From: Clostridiales bacterium
GTDB lineage: Bacteria; Bacillota; Clostridia; Oscillospirales; CAG-272
DNA: 32,318 nucleotides
Assembly: GCA_021202555.1 (NCBI GenBank)
Contig: JAJQCT010000007.1
Span: 47,060 to 79,377 of the forward strand
Direction of reading: 5' to 3'
Shown here piece after piece: positions 8,091-15,251 of the stretch; the first letter of the stretch is position 1, and the number at the start of each line of letters is the position of its first letter. The notes beneath the pieces are model-generated. The model saw nothing but the letters and a program-made list of their open reading frames with translations, did no database searches and was not told the DNA's origin. Both the position numbers and the translations under genes were made by a program.

Positions 8091-8187
8091 GAGCTAAAAG
8101 CTCTTAAAGAAGGCGTTCCGCCGCCTATACCCCAAGTGCGGAGCTGTAATGACAATGAGGAGGGGAAATTTTCCCTCCTCGTTTTTT
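8091..8187 (+). ncRNA. Candidate small RNA of about 97 nt
   Basis: Bounded by a near-consensus promoter (start predicted at ~8091) and a terminator ending at ~8187. The predicted RNA starts with a hairpin gagct-aaa-agctc (8091-8103), continues with a GC-rich element (ggcgttccgccgcc) and ends in the terminator stem. No open frame with a ribosome binding site lies inside. It does not look like 6S, SRP, tmRNA or a riboswitch that I know. It converges on the rnpB terminator 16 bp away. Confidence 0.55.
8157..8187 (+). terminator. Rho-independent terminator of the candidate small RNA
   Basis: gaggaggggaaa (8157-8168) pairs with ttttccctcctc (8169-8180), one mismatch, followed by gtttttt. Confidence 0.85.
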
Positions 8188-8203
8188 GAGGGCGAAACAT
8201 ATG

Positions 8204-8241
8204 AAAAAAGCATCATTGCGGCAGAAATGCCGCAATGATGC
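8204..8241 (-). terminator. Rho-independent terminator of rnpB
   Basis: On the minus strand gcatcattgcggca pairs perfectly with tgccgcaatgatgc around a TTTC loop, followed by TTTTTT (8209-8204). It sits directly at the 3' end of RNase P RNA. Confidence 0.92.
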
Positions 8242-8243
8242 TG

Positions 8244-8602
8244 CGACGACGGTCTGTAAGCCGGGTTTTGTCGCGGGTCGTCATCTATCTGTGCTTTGCG
8301 TCTCCGCAAAGCAGGCAAAATCCCATGCGGGATTTTGCGCTGCCGCCCATCGCGCCCGTCGGGCAGACGTTATCGGCGCATTATTGGGCGTTGCTTCGGA
8401 TAGGGTTTACAGGAATCCCTCGTTGCCGGGGGATTCGGTGAGCTCTTGCCTCGCCTTTCCACCCTTACCCGACGTTAATCGGGCGGTATATCTCTGTTGC
8501 ACTTTCCCGGAAGTCACCTTCGGCGGACGTTATCCGTTATCCTTGCCCTTTGAAGCCCGGACTTTCCTCGCGGCTGTGCCGCGCGACGACCCGACCGTGT
8601 TG
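8244..8602 (-). ncRNA. rnpB: RNase P RNA (catalytic subunit)
   Basis: The minus strand carries the universally conserved RNase P RNA segments: 'gaggaaagtccgggctt' near the 5' end (plus 8551-8570), 'aaggcgaggcaagagctcac' followed by 'cgaatccc' in the middle (about 8431-8462), and 'aaacccggcttacaga' at the 3' end (about 8252-8268). Stem P1 can be seen directly: acggtc near the 5' end (plus 8593-8598) pairs with gaccgt at the 3' end (plus 8249-8254). The length, ~355 nt, is normal. It matures tRNA 5' ends. Exact ends are estimated from the promoter and P1. Long open frames on the opposite strand here are accidental. Confidence 0.96.
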
Positions 8603-8609
8603 CGGCAAC

Positions 8610-8638
8610 AGTATATCACAAAACGCGGGAAAATGCAA
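8610..8638 (-). promoter_or_regulatory. SigA promoter of rnpB
   Basis: Minus strand TTGCAT (8638-8633), 17 bp, TGA-TATACT (-10 at 8615-8610); the start would fall at about 8602. Confidence 0.85.
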
Positions 8639-8672
8639 GTAAAACGCCAATGTACAGATTCGATAATTTTGT

Positions 8673-8958
8673 TTGCGGTTTGGCGCACAGTATGATATAA
8701 TAAGACGTTGACGACGCAAGCGCAGCTTGCATCGTCAAGTCTGTCAAATAATTTTGTCAAATCATAGATTGGACAAAATTATTTGCGGTGAAGTGCTTTA
8801 TTTTATGATATAATAACATTGAAGGATAAATCGCAGATTTAAAGACGTTCCATTGTGAATCAAAGATTCACAATGGAAGTCGTCAAGTTGGTGAATATCG
8901 AAAATCAATCATAGATTTATTTTCAATATTCACGATATAGCGCTCAATTTGATATAAT
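8673..8958 (+). repeat. Hairpin-repeat locus 2 with tandem extended -10 promoters
   Basis: Unit 1: TTGCGG (8673-8678), 17 bp, TGa-TATAAT (8696-8701). Hairpin A follows (14-bp stem, GCA loop, 8708-8738, one mismatch), then gtctgt, then hairpin B (19-bp stem, ATA loop, 8745-8785, one mismatch). Unit 2: TGa-TATAAT (8809-8814); an A hairpin whose left arm is 8819-8832 with GCA loop, whose right arm is split by another complete A hairpin (perfect 14-bp stem, AAA loop, 8848-8878). Then comes hairpin B (19-bp stem, ATA loop, 8892-8932). A last TGa-TATAAT (8953-8958) lies 29 bp before the next gene's ATG and is its nearest promoter. Confidence 0.85.
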
Positions 8959-8987
8959 ATCAGCAGCTTCAGGGGCGGGAGGAGAAA

Positions 8988-9500
8988 ATGAAGAAGGTTA
9001 TAATTCCGATAATACTTGTATGCGCCGTGTTTATTGTCATCGGCGTGGTGTTTTACGACAAAATGCCGCTTAACGGCGCTGACTTTTCGGGATGTAAGGT
9101 TTACGTCTACAACACGGACGGCAGCGTTCAGGCGACGCTTGACGAGGATGAAACGGCAGCGTTTGTTTCGTACATTGAGGGCGCTGAAATCAGCGGCACT
9201 CCAACATACGACGACAGCGTTACCGTCGGGAAAACGAAATATCTTCTCGTTCTGTCGGACGGCAAGGAATACGAAATCGCCGCCGTCGAGTATTCGGACG
9301 ACGACAATTCGACGATTATACACGATTTTATTGTCATTGACGGCGTGAAATATGAGACGATGGAGAGCGACTACACACGGATTGTGTACTACTGGCAGCT
9401 TTACAGGTACGAATATCTTCTCGAAAACGACTACATCACAGCCGAGCAGTACGACGAGTACGTGAGCGATCTTTTGTACGAGCTTAATTCTTTATCATAG
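8988..9500 (+). CDS. Membrane-anchored protein of unknown function
   Basis: 170 residues with a single N-terminal hydrophobic segment (MKKVIIPIILVCAVFIVIGVVFY, cut here as two parts: positive MKK start, then ~19 apolar residues), no lipobox and no obvious cleavage site, so probably an anchored extracytoplasmic protein. The rest is acidic and beta-rich, with 'YLLVLSDGKEYEIA' and a Tyr-rich C-terminus ('YYWQLYRYEYLLENDYITAEQYDEY'). GGGAGGAG lies just before the ATG. I do not recognise a family. It is followed without a gap by the methyltransferase gene and is probably co-transcribed with it from the -10 box at 8953. Confidence 0.75.
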   Translation: MKKVIIPIILVCAVFIVIGVVFYDKMPLNGADFSGCKVYVYNTDGSVQATLDEDETAAFVSYIEGAEISGTPTYDDSVTVGKTKYLLVLSDGKEYEIAAVEYSDDDNSTIIHDFIVIDGVKYETMESDYTRIVYYWQLYRYEYLLENDYITAEQYDEYVSDLLYELNSLS

Positions 9501-9509
9501 GTGCGATTT

Positions 9510-10118
9510 ATGAACGGCGGGCATTATTTTTCGGACGACCCCTCTTTGAAATCGGACGAGAGGGAGATAGAATACGAGGTCGGCGGCAGGGTCTACCGCT
9601 TTTTGACGGATCACGGCGTTTTCTCGATGGAAAGGGTCGATTTCGGCACGGATGTTCTGATTAAAACGGTTCTCGGACGCGAGGCGGAGATTTCGGGGCG
9701 GATAATCGACATCGGCTGCGGGTACGGACCCATCGGAATCGTGCTTGCGGAGCGTTACGGCAGCGAGTGCGTCATGCTCGACGTGAACGGTCGGGCGATG
9801 GAGCTTGCGCGAAAAAACGCGGAGGCAAACGGCGTTTCGGGGCGCGTGAAAATCGGCAGGGAGGATGAGCTTCTGCTTTCCGACGGATGCGCGGAGCTTA
9901 TCGTGACAAATCCTCCGATACGCGCGGGAAAGGAGACGGTGTATTCGCTTTTCGGGCTTGCGTCACGGCTGCTTGCGGGCGGCGGGCGATTTTACGCCGT
10001 CATAAGAAAATCGCAGGGCGCGCAGTCGGCGGAAAGAGAGCTTGCGAGGATTTTCGGCGGTGCTGTGACTGTCGGGCGAAAAGCGGGATACCATGTGATA
10101 ATGTGCGAAAAAAAGTGA
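9510..10118 (+). CDS. RsmC-like class I SAM-dependent methyltransferase
   Basis: 202 residues. The family order is 'DHGVFSMERVDFGTDVLI', then SAM motif I 'IIDIGCGYGPIGIVLAE', an acidic residue after strand 2 ('VMLDVNGRAMELARKNAEAN'), and the catalytic 'VTNPPIRAGKETVYSLF' (NPP[I/F]RAGK is diagnostic of the MTS/RsmC small-domain family). Relatives methylate G1207 of 16S rRNA at N2. This single-domain form is common in Firmicutes and equals the C-terminal half of E. coli RsmC, so its target is inferred. The ATG at 9510 follows AGGTG overlapping the previous stop; a GTG at 9501 is the alternative start. It ends at a strong terminator. Confidence 0.88.
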   Translation: MNGGHYFSDDPSLKSDEREIEYEVGGRVYRFLTDHGVFSMERVDFGTDVLIKTVLGREAEISGRIIDIGCGYGPIGIVLAERYGSECVMLDVNGRAMELARKNAEANGVSGRVKIGREDELLLSDGCAELIVTNPPIRAGKETVYSLFGLASRLLAGGGRFYAVIRKSQGAQSAERELARIFGGAVTVGRKAGYHVIMCEKK

Positions 10119-10120
10119 GC

Positions 10121-10150
10121 GGCGGGGCTTTTCATTAAGCCCCGCCTTTT
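10121..10150. terminator. Bidirectional-looking terminator between methyltransferase and XRE gene
   Basis: ggcggggctt (10121-10130) and aagccccgcc (10137-10146) with a 6-nt loop, followed by TTTT. It serves the plus-strand operon and lies just before the 3' end of the minus-strand gene. Confidence 0.88.
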
Positions 10151-10159
10151 ATGGCAAAA

Positions 10160-11260
10160 TCACATCTTTCCTGCTGCCGCAATCCCTTCAAGCTCCGATA
10201 CTATAGCCAAATAGCGCTCGTCGCCGCGTATTGCGTCATAGGCTTTATTCGTTTTTTGTGTCATGCATTCAAGCAAATCCTCACACGTAGTTGTTGTCAT
10301 GTTTTTTGACGTTTCGGCTTTTTTATATTCGAGCCTGTCAACCATCGGGGAGGTATACCTCATGTCACCCTGACTGTCGTATGCTTTGGCATACCGCATT
10401 GCCGCCGCAAGCGCTTCAAGCGCCTCATCATAAAGCGAAAGCAAAGCCTTATTTTCGGCGATTCTTTCGTAAAAGGACGCCATTCGGCAAAGGTAAAAGC
10501 CGTAATCCCCGTCGGGGAAAAGGAGCTTCAGTAAATTTACCGCAAACTCGGTTGACGTGATTATCTCCTTCGGTGAATTTTTTGAATGAACCGTATAAGC
10601 GGCTGTATTTGATACGCAGTCTATCATATCCATGATATATCTTTGAGTCTCAGCCGTTCCCTGCTCGCCCGTCAGCACAGAAAGCCTCAAAAGCTGGCTT
10701 GTGGAGTAAATTCCGCCGCCCATATCGGCATAGTAAAGCGCCTTTTCAGCATCTCCCATCCGGTTATACGCAAAGCAAAGCGCCTGTATCGCGCCGCCGC
10801 GCAGCGTCTCATCCTTTGATTCGTCCAAAATCCTCTCGCCGAGCGAAATGACGCGCTTACGTCTTTCATCGCTGCCCTCAGGATTTGTCGTCGCCACAGT
10901 CAAAAGCGCATACATCAAGCCCGATATTACGCGGCAGTCGTTTGGAAATTCGGCATACGCCCTCTCCCAGAGCGCCAGATCCGATTCTATATCTCCGATG
11001 TTGTAGTATCTTTGGCTCTCAGCTTCATATTTTGCCACCGCCTCATCGACGGCGGTACGGCTGAAATTCAGAAGCTCATCGATTGTGACGCCGAAAAAGA
11101 GCGCGATTTTCGGCAAAAGCGTTATGTCGGGATAACCCTCGCCGCGCTCCCATTTGCCGACTGACTGCTGTGATATTCCGAGATGATTTGCAAGCGTCTC
11201 CTGCGTCACGCCCTTTTCAAAGCGAAGGCGGCGGAGCGTATCCTTCATGCTGATGTCCAT
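10160..11260 (-). CDS. XRE-family transcriptional regulator with TPR-like C-terminal domain
   Basis: 366 residues. Residues 5-65 are an HTH_3 domain ('LRRLRFEKGVTQETLANHLGISQQSVGKWERGEGYPD', in family form: TQETLANHLGIS recognition region and WERGEGYPDITLLPKIA). The remaining ~300 residues are alpha-helical with paired-helix (TPR-like) features such as 'ALCFAYNRMGDAEKALYYAD', usual for clostridial regulators that sense a peptide or partner protein. It stands alone with its own promoter (11310-11338). An 8-bp palindrome aagcgctt (11291-11298) between -10 and the start codon may be its own operator. The target genes are not evident. Confidence 0.85.
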   Translation of the reverse strand: MDISMKDTLRRLRFEKGVTQETLANHLGISQQSVGKWERGEGYPDITLLPKIALFFGVTIDELLNFSRTAVDEAVAKYEAESQRYYNIGDIESDLALWERAYAEFPNDCRVISGLMYALLTVATTNPEGSDERRKRVISLGERILDESKDETLRGGAIQALCFAYNRMGDAEKALYYADMGGGIYSTSQLLRLSVLTGEQGTAETQRYIMDMIDCVSNTAAYTVHSKNSPKEIITSTEFAVNLLKLLFPDGDYGFYLCRMASFYERIAENKALLSLYDEALEALAAAMRYAKAYDSQGDMRYTSPMVDRLEYKKAETSKNMTTTTCEDLLECMTQKTNKAYDAIRGDERYLAIVSELEGIAAAGKM

Positions 11261-11309
11261 TTTGTCACCATGCCTTTCATAATTTTTGACAAGCGCTTAC
11301 CATGACTAT

Positions 11310-11338
11310 AGTATATAAAAATCCGCGGGCTTCGTCAA
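11310..11338 (-). promoter_or_regulatory. SigA promoter of the XRE regulator
   Basis: Minus strand TTGACG (11338-11333), 17 bp, TATACT (11315-11310). The palindrome aagcgctt lies 11-19 bp downstream of the -10 box. Confidence 0.8.
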
Positions 11339-11406
11339 GAACCGCAAGGTTGTGTTTTTTGGATATTTCACAACCCGCGGTTGTATTTTTTATGCTGCGT
11401 GAACGC

Positions 11407-11443
11407 AAAAGATGTCCCCGACTGAATGTCGGGGACATCTTTT
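11407..11443. terminator. Terminator of the hydrogenase operon
   Basis: A perfect 12-bp stem gatgtccccgac / gtcggggacatc with a TGAAT loop and T-runs on both strands, 10 bp after the hydA stop codon. Confidence 0.9.
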
Positions 11444-11453
11444 ATTCGGATAA

Positions 11454-13238
11454 TTACACCTTTACATCCTCGTCGTAGACGGGAGCATGAGGCAAATCCC
11501 ATGCGTGATGGTCTGTGTGGAGCAGATGATGCGAAAGCTCTCCGCACGGCTCGCCGAGATAATCCTTGTATATCGCCTTGATTTCGGGATTGTCGTGCGA
11601 GCAGCGCAGGGTGTTATTCCTGTCGTAGCTGTAAAGCACATGACCGCGCTCCGCCGCGCGCTCCTCATTATAGTGAATCGGCTGACCGCCGCCGCCGACA
11701 CACCCGCCGGGACACGCCATCACCTCGACAAACTGATAATCGACCTCGCCGCGTCTTATTGCTCGTATGAGACGTCTTGCATTGCCGAGACTGTTCACGA
11801 CAGCGGCGCGGACGGTGATTCCCGCGACGTTGTATTCAGCCTCAACCCACGGGCGTTTGCTGTCAAGCGCGCGCACCGCCTTGAAGGTCTCGTCCGCATC
11901 CGGATTTTCACCTGTGAGAATATAGTAGCAGGTGCGAAGCGCCGCTTCCATGACGCCTCCCGTCGTGCCGAATATAACGGCAGCGCCCGTTCCGGTGCCG
12001 AGAGGCGAATCGAAATCCTCCTCGGGCAGCGCCGCAACGTCAAGCTGGTCTGCGCGAATCATACGGCACATTTCACGCGTCGTGAGCGAGAAATCGACGT
12101 CGCGGCAGCCCTCCGCCGCATCGTTTATGCTCGGTATTTCAAGCTCGGCTTTTTTCGCCGTGCAGGGCATTATCGAGACGCAGACGATATTTTCGGGGTC
12201 GACGCCGATTTTCTTCGCGAAATACGACTTTGTAACCGCGCCGAACATCTGCTGCGGGGATTTTGCCGTCGAGAGATTGTCAACCATATCGGGGTACTGG
12301 CTCTTGAGGAAACGCACCCAGCCGGGGCAGCACGATGTGAACATCGGGAACTTTTTGCCCTCGGGATGAGTGATTCTTTCAAGAAATTCGGTGCCCTCCT
12401 CCATTATCGTGAGGTCGGCGGAGAAATTCGTATCAAATACGTAGTCAAAGCCTATGCGGCGCAAAGCTGCTGCCATGCGCTTTTCGGTTGCGATTTCGGG
12501 CGGAAGCCCGAACGCCTCGCCCCATGCCGCACGAACGGCAGGCGCGACCTGAACGACGACAACCTTGTCGGGATCGTCAAGCACGCCGTGTACGCCGAAT
12601 ATTGCGTCCGTGTCGTCGCGCGTATGAAGCGCGTTTGTGGGGCAGTGCGTTATGCACTGACCGCAGAAGGAGCAGTCCGCATCCTCAAGAAGCCGGTGAT
12701 GTGAAACGCTCACCGTCGTGTTGGCGCCGGTTCCTACCATATCCCAGATTCCGAGCGTCTGCACCTTTTCGCAGACGGAGACGCAGCGATAGCATTTTAT
12801 GCATTTGCTTTCGTCGCGGATTATGGGCAGCCTTTCATTCCACTCGCCCTTCTGATATTCGTTTTTATACGACGAATTATCGTTCACGGGGAAGGAAGCG
12901 ACGAGATCCTGAAGCCGGCAGGTGCCGTTTCTCTCGCAGGCGGGGCAATTTACGCGGTGCTGGGATAAAAGCAGCTCAAGATTTGTGCGTCTCGCCTCGC
13001 GCACGCGCGGCGTGTTTGTGCGGATAACCATTCCCTCACGGCAAACATTGTCGCAGGAGGTGACGAGGCGGTCAATTCCCTCAACCTCGACAAGGCAGGC
13101 ACGGCAGGTGCCGATTTCGTTTATTCCTTTCAGATAGCAGAGCGTCGGAATGTCGATTCCAACCTTTTTGGCGGCATCGAGAATGGACGTGCCTTCCTCG
13201 ACCTGAAGCTCTGTTCCGTTTATCTTTATGTTTACCAT
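11454..13238 (-). CDS. hydA: [FeFe]-hydrogenase catalytic subunit, group A, multi-cluster
   Basis: 594 residues. Order of domains: [2Fe-2S] ferredoxin fold (C34, C45, C48, C62), His-Cys cluster (H94, C98, C101, C107), two [4Fe-4S] ferredoxin motifs (C146/149/152/156 and C189/192/195/199), then the H-cluster domain with L1 'TSCCPGW' (301-307), L2 'MPCTAKK' (357-363) and L3 'MACPGGC' (507-513), plus a C-terminal small-subunit part. All H-cluster cysteines are present, so it should be active. It makes or takes up H2 in the cytoplasm. The start MVNIKING overlaps the stop of the upstream gene (ATGGTAA) and has AAAGGAGG 12 nt before it, so translation is coupled. HydEFG maturases are not in the window. 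Confidence 0.96.
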   Translation of the reverse strand: MVNIKINGTELQVEEGTSILDAAKKVGIDIPTLCYLKGINEIGTCRACLVEVEGIDRLVTSCDNVCREGMVIRTNTPRVREARRTNLELLLSQHRVNCPACERNGTCRLQDLVASFPVNDNSSYKNEYQKGEWNERLPIIRDESKCIKCYRCVSVCEKVQTLGIWDMVGTGANTTVSVSHHRLLEDADCSFCGQCITHCPTNALHTRDDTDAIFGVHGVLDDPDKVVVVQVAPAVRAAWGEAFGLPPEIATEKRMAAALRRIGFDYVFDTNFSADLTIMEEGTEFLERITHPEGKKFPMFTSCCPGWVRFLKSQYPDMVDNLSTAKSPQQMFGAVTKSYFAKKIGVDPENIVCVSIMPCTAKKAELEIPSINDAAEGCRDVDFSLTTREMCRMIRADQLDVAALPEEDFDSPLGTGTGAAVIFGTTGGVMEAALRTCYYILTGENPDADETFKAVRALDSKRPWVEAEYNVAGITVRAAVVNSLGNARRLIRAIRRGEVDYQFVEVMACPGGCVGGGGQPIHYNEERAAERGHVLYSYDRNNTLRCSHDNPEIKAIYKDYLGEPCGELSHHLLHTDHHAWDLPHAPVYDEDVKV

Positions 13239-15067
13239 TCCGTCTTGCGCCCTCCTTTGAAAATTCCGCATCCGAAGTGGTCGCAGCGCAGGCAGCGTCC
13301 CGCCTCCTGACACGATTCCTTTTCCGTCATCACGATTTCCATAAGCTCGAAATCGTTCTTCCTTACGAGAGGCTCGCGCTCGGACATATTTATGCGTCCG
13401 CAGTACGGGCGGTCGGAGAGATTCGGCTCGGGAATCTCAACGTCCGAGGTGATGACGTGGTTATATCCGAGATAGTAATCGATGTTTGCGGCAGCAACCT
13501 TTCCTGCCGCTATGGCGCGAATCGCTGTTTTCGGTCCCGTAACGCAGTCGCCTCCCGCGAAAACGCCGGGGGCATTTTCGACCTCCGTCCAGTCGTCGCC
13601 CTTTATGACGCCGCGAACGACGGGAATGCCCGACGATTCGAGCTTATAAAAGTCGATTCCCTGACCGACGGCGACGATGACGACCTCGCAGGGGATTCTC
13701 TTGTCGTCCTGTCCCGACGGCGCGGGTGCCATGCGTCCGCCCTTGATTTTGCTCGGCATCATGGGAGACGCCCAAAGAGCGGAAACCTTGCCGTCCTCGT
13801 CTGTTTCGATTTTAAGCGGCGCGTGAAGGTCCATCATTATGGCGCCCTCGGCGATTGCTCCGTCTACCTCCTCCGCAAGGGCGGTCATATCCTCCTTGCG
13901 TCTGCGGTAAACTATGCTTACGCTGTCAGCGCCGCAGCGAATCGCCGAGCGCGTGCAGTCCATCGCTACGTTTCCGCCGCCGATGATGCATACTCTCTTG
14001 CCCCTGAAATCGGGAACAATGCCGTCGCCGATTCCGCCGAGGAACGACACCGCAGAGATTACGTTTTCTGCGTCCTCTCCCTCAATTCCGACCTTCTTGT
14101 CGGTGTGCGCGCCGATGGCGATATAGACCGCGTCGTATTCCTCGCGCAGCCTCTCCATCGTATATTCGCCCTCGCCGACCTTTGTGTTCAGCTTCACCTC
14201 AACGCCGGTGGACAGAATGCAGTCGATGTCGCGGCCCAGCCGCTCACGCGGCAGACGATACGCGGGAATGCCGTAAATGAGCATTCCGCCGAGCTTTGAA
14301 TGCGCTTCAAAGACCGTCGTCTGATGTCCCATGAGCTGAAGATAATACGCAGCGGAAAGCCCGGAGGGACCTCCGCCTATGATTGCGACGCGCTTTCCCG
14401 TGGATTCCGCGCACTTCGGCGCGGGAACAACGCCCGCGCGATCGACCGCCGAGCGCTTCAGTCCGCGGATATTTACAGGCGCGTCAAGCAGCGTGCGGCG
14501 GCAGCGCGTCTCGCACGGATGCTCACATATAAGCGCGCAGGCGACGGGGAACGGATTGTCCTTGCGGATAAGCCTCACGGCGTCCGCGTATCTTCCCTCG
14601 GCGACAAGCGCGATATAACCGGGAATATCGACTCCCGCAGGGCAGTTCGATACGCACGGGATGCTCTGCGGAGTACCCGCGGCGCAGTGATGATGCTCGA
14701 TATGAGATATGTAATCCTCGCGGAAACCGTCTATTCCCTTAAGCACCATTTTTGCCGCCTCAACTCCTATAGCACAGTCTGCCGATTCGGCTATTATCGT
14801 CGCAAGATTCTCCATCTTGTCGAGTGTTTCGGGCGTGGCTCTGTTTTTCATCATGTCCTCGAGTAGGTTGCTCAGCTGCGCAAGTCCGACCCTGCAGGGT
14901 ACGCACTTTCCGCACGTCTGAGCGTGACACATTTTGAGAAAAGCCCACGTAAGATCGACCGGACATATACCGGGAGGACTTGCGGCTATTCGCCGTTCCA
15001 TGTCCTTGTATATGCCCTCGACAACGCTTTCCGCGCGGCTCTCCGTCATAAGCGAAAGTCTGCTCAT
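13232..15067 (-). CDS. NuoF C-terminal cluster domain fused to GltD/NfnB-type FAD-NAD(P) oxidoreductase, hydrogenase partner
   Basis: 611 residues. Residues ~30-125 match the C-terminal [4Fe-4S] domain of NuoF/HydB ('CGKCVPCRVG', C52, C55, C58, later C98), but the FMN- and NADH-binding part of NuoF is absent. Residues ~135-600 are the GltD/NfnB fold: 'CVSNCPAGVDIPGYI' and 'CALICEHPCETRC' cluster cysteines, FAD motif 'IIGGGPSGLSAA' (~229-240), second dinucleotide motif 'CIIGGGNVAMDCTRSA', and 'GVFAGGDCVTGP' near the end. It should pass electrons between NAD(P)H and the downstream HydA. HydDB-type classifications describe glutamate-synthase-linked [FeFe] hydrogenases with such a partner. The ATG at 15067 has GGAAGGA about 7 nt before it; a longer open frame reaching 15559 runs into the divergent gene and is not real. 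Confidence 0.9.
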   Translation of the reverse strand: MSRLSLMTESRAESVVEGIYKDMERRIAASPPGICPVDLTWAFLKMCHAQTCGKCVPCRVGLAQLSNLLEDMMKNRATPETLDKMENLATIIAESADCAIGVEAAKMVLKGIDGFREDYISHIEHHHCAAGTPQSIPCVSNCPAGVDIPGYIALVAEGRYADAVRLIRKDNPFPVACALICEHPCETRCRRTLLDAPVNIRGLKRSAVDRAGVVPAPKCAESTGKRVAIIGGGPSGLSAAYYLQLMGHQTTVFEAHSKLGGMLIYGIPAYRLPRERLGRDIDCILSTGVEVKLNTKVGEGEYTMERLREEYDAVYIAIGAHTDKKVGIEGEDAENVISAVSFLGGIGDGIVPDFRGKRVCIIGGGNVAMDCTRSAIRCGADSVSIVYRRRKEDMTALAEEVDGAIAEGAIMMDLHAPLKIETDEDGKVSALWASPMMPSKIKGGRMAPAPSGQDDKRIPCEVVIVAVGQGIDFYKLESSGIPVVRGVIKGDDWTEVENAPGVFAGGDCVTGPKTAIRAIAAGKVAAANIDYYLGYNHVITSDVEIPEPNLSDRPYCGRINMSEREPLVRKNDFELMEIVMTEKESCQEAGRCLRCDHFGCGIFKGGRKTEW

Positions 15068-15124
15068 AACATTTTCCTTCCTTTTTTTCATCACACACAA
15101 GCATATAAATATGCTCTCTTTAAT

Positions 15125-15153
15125 ATTATACAACTTTTTATCGGTATTGTCAA
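15125..15153 (-). promoter_or_regulatory. Consensus SigA promoter of the hydrogenase operon
   Basis: Minus strand TTGACA (15153-15148), 17 bp, TATAAT (15130-15125): both boxes are perfect. The leader contains a short palindrome agcatat-tt-atatgct around 15100-15115. Confidence 0.9.
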
Positions 15154-15177
15154 ATCGATTTTTTCTCGCGAAAACGC

Positions 15178-15206
15178 TTGACACGCGCGGGATACTATGA
15201 TATAAT
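15178..15206 (+). promoter_or_regulatory. Consensus SigA promoter of the Crp/Fnr-transporter operon
   Basis: TTGACA (15178-15183), 17 bp, TGa-TATAAT (15201-15206). The promoter is back to back with the hydrogenase promoter, -35 boxes 24 bp apart. Confidence 0.9.
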
Positions 15207-15227
15207 ATCCCGCGATGTGTATCACAT
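15186..15227. promoter_or_regulatory. Two inverted repeats over the Crp/Fnr operon promoter, candidate operators
   Basis: cgcgggata (15186-15194) and tatcccgcg (15206-15214) are perfect 9-bp arms that straddle the -10 box. Directly after them atgtg-tat-cacat (15215-15227) is a second inverted repeat with half-sites related to TGTG/CACA of Crp-family sites, although the spacing is tighter than classical. Bound protein here would block the promoter, which fits autoregulation by the gene at 15252. Confidence 0.6.
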
Positions 15228-15251
15228 GAGACATTTTTCGGGGGTTTTGAT

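Noticed and set aside
8186-8695. 169-codon plus-strand frame
   Set aside because: It is antisense to rnpB and its terminator; RNase P consensus segments explain this DNA.
11487-12704. 405-codon plus-strand frame opposite hydA
   Set aside because: A shadow of the GC-rich hydrogenase gene: no binding site, no recognisable domain, and the minus strand encodes all hydrogenase motifs.
13277-14866. Plus-strand frames of 340 and 188 codons opposite the GltD-fusion gene
   Set aside because: Shadows of the real minus-strand gene with Arg/His-rich, domain-free translations.
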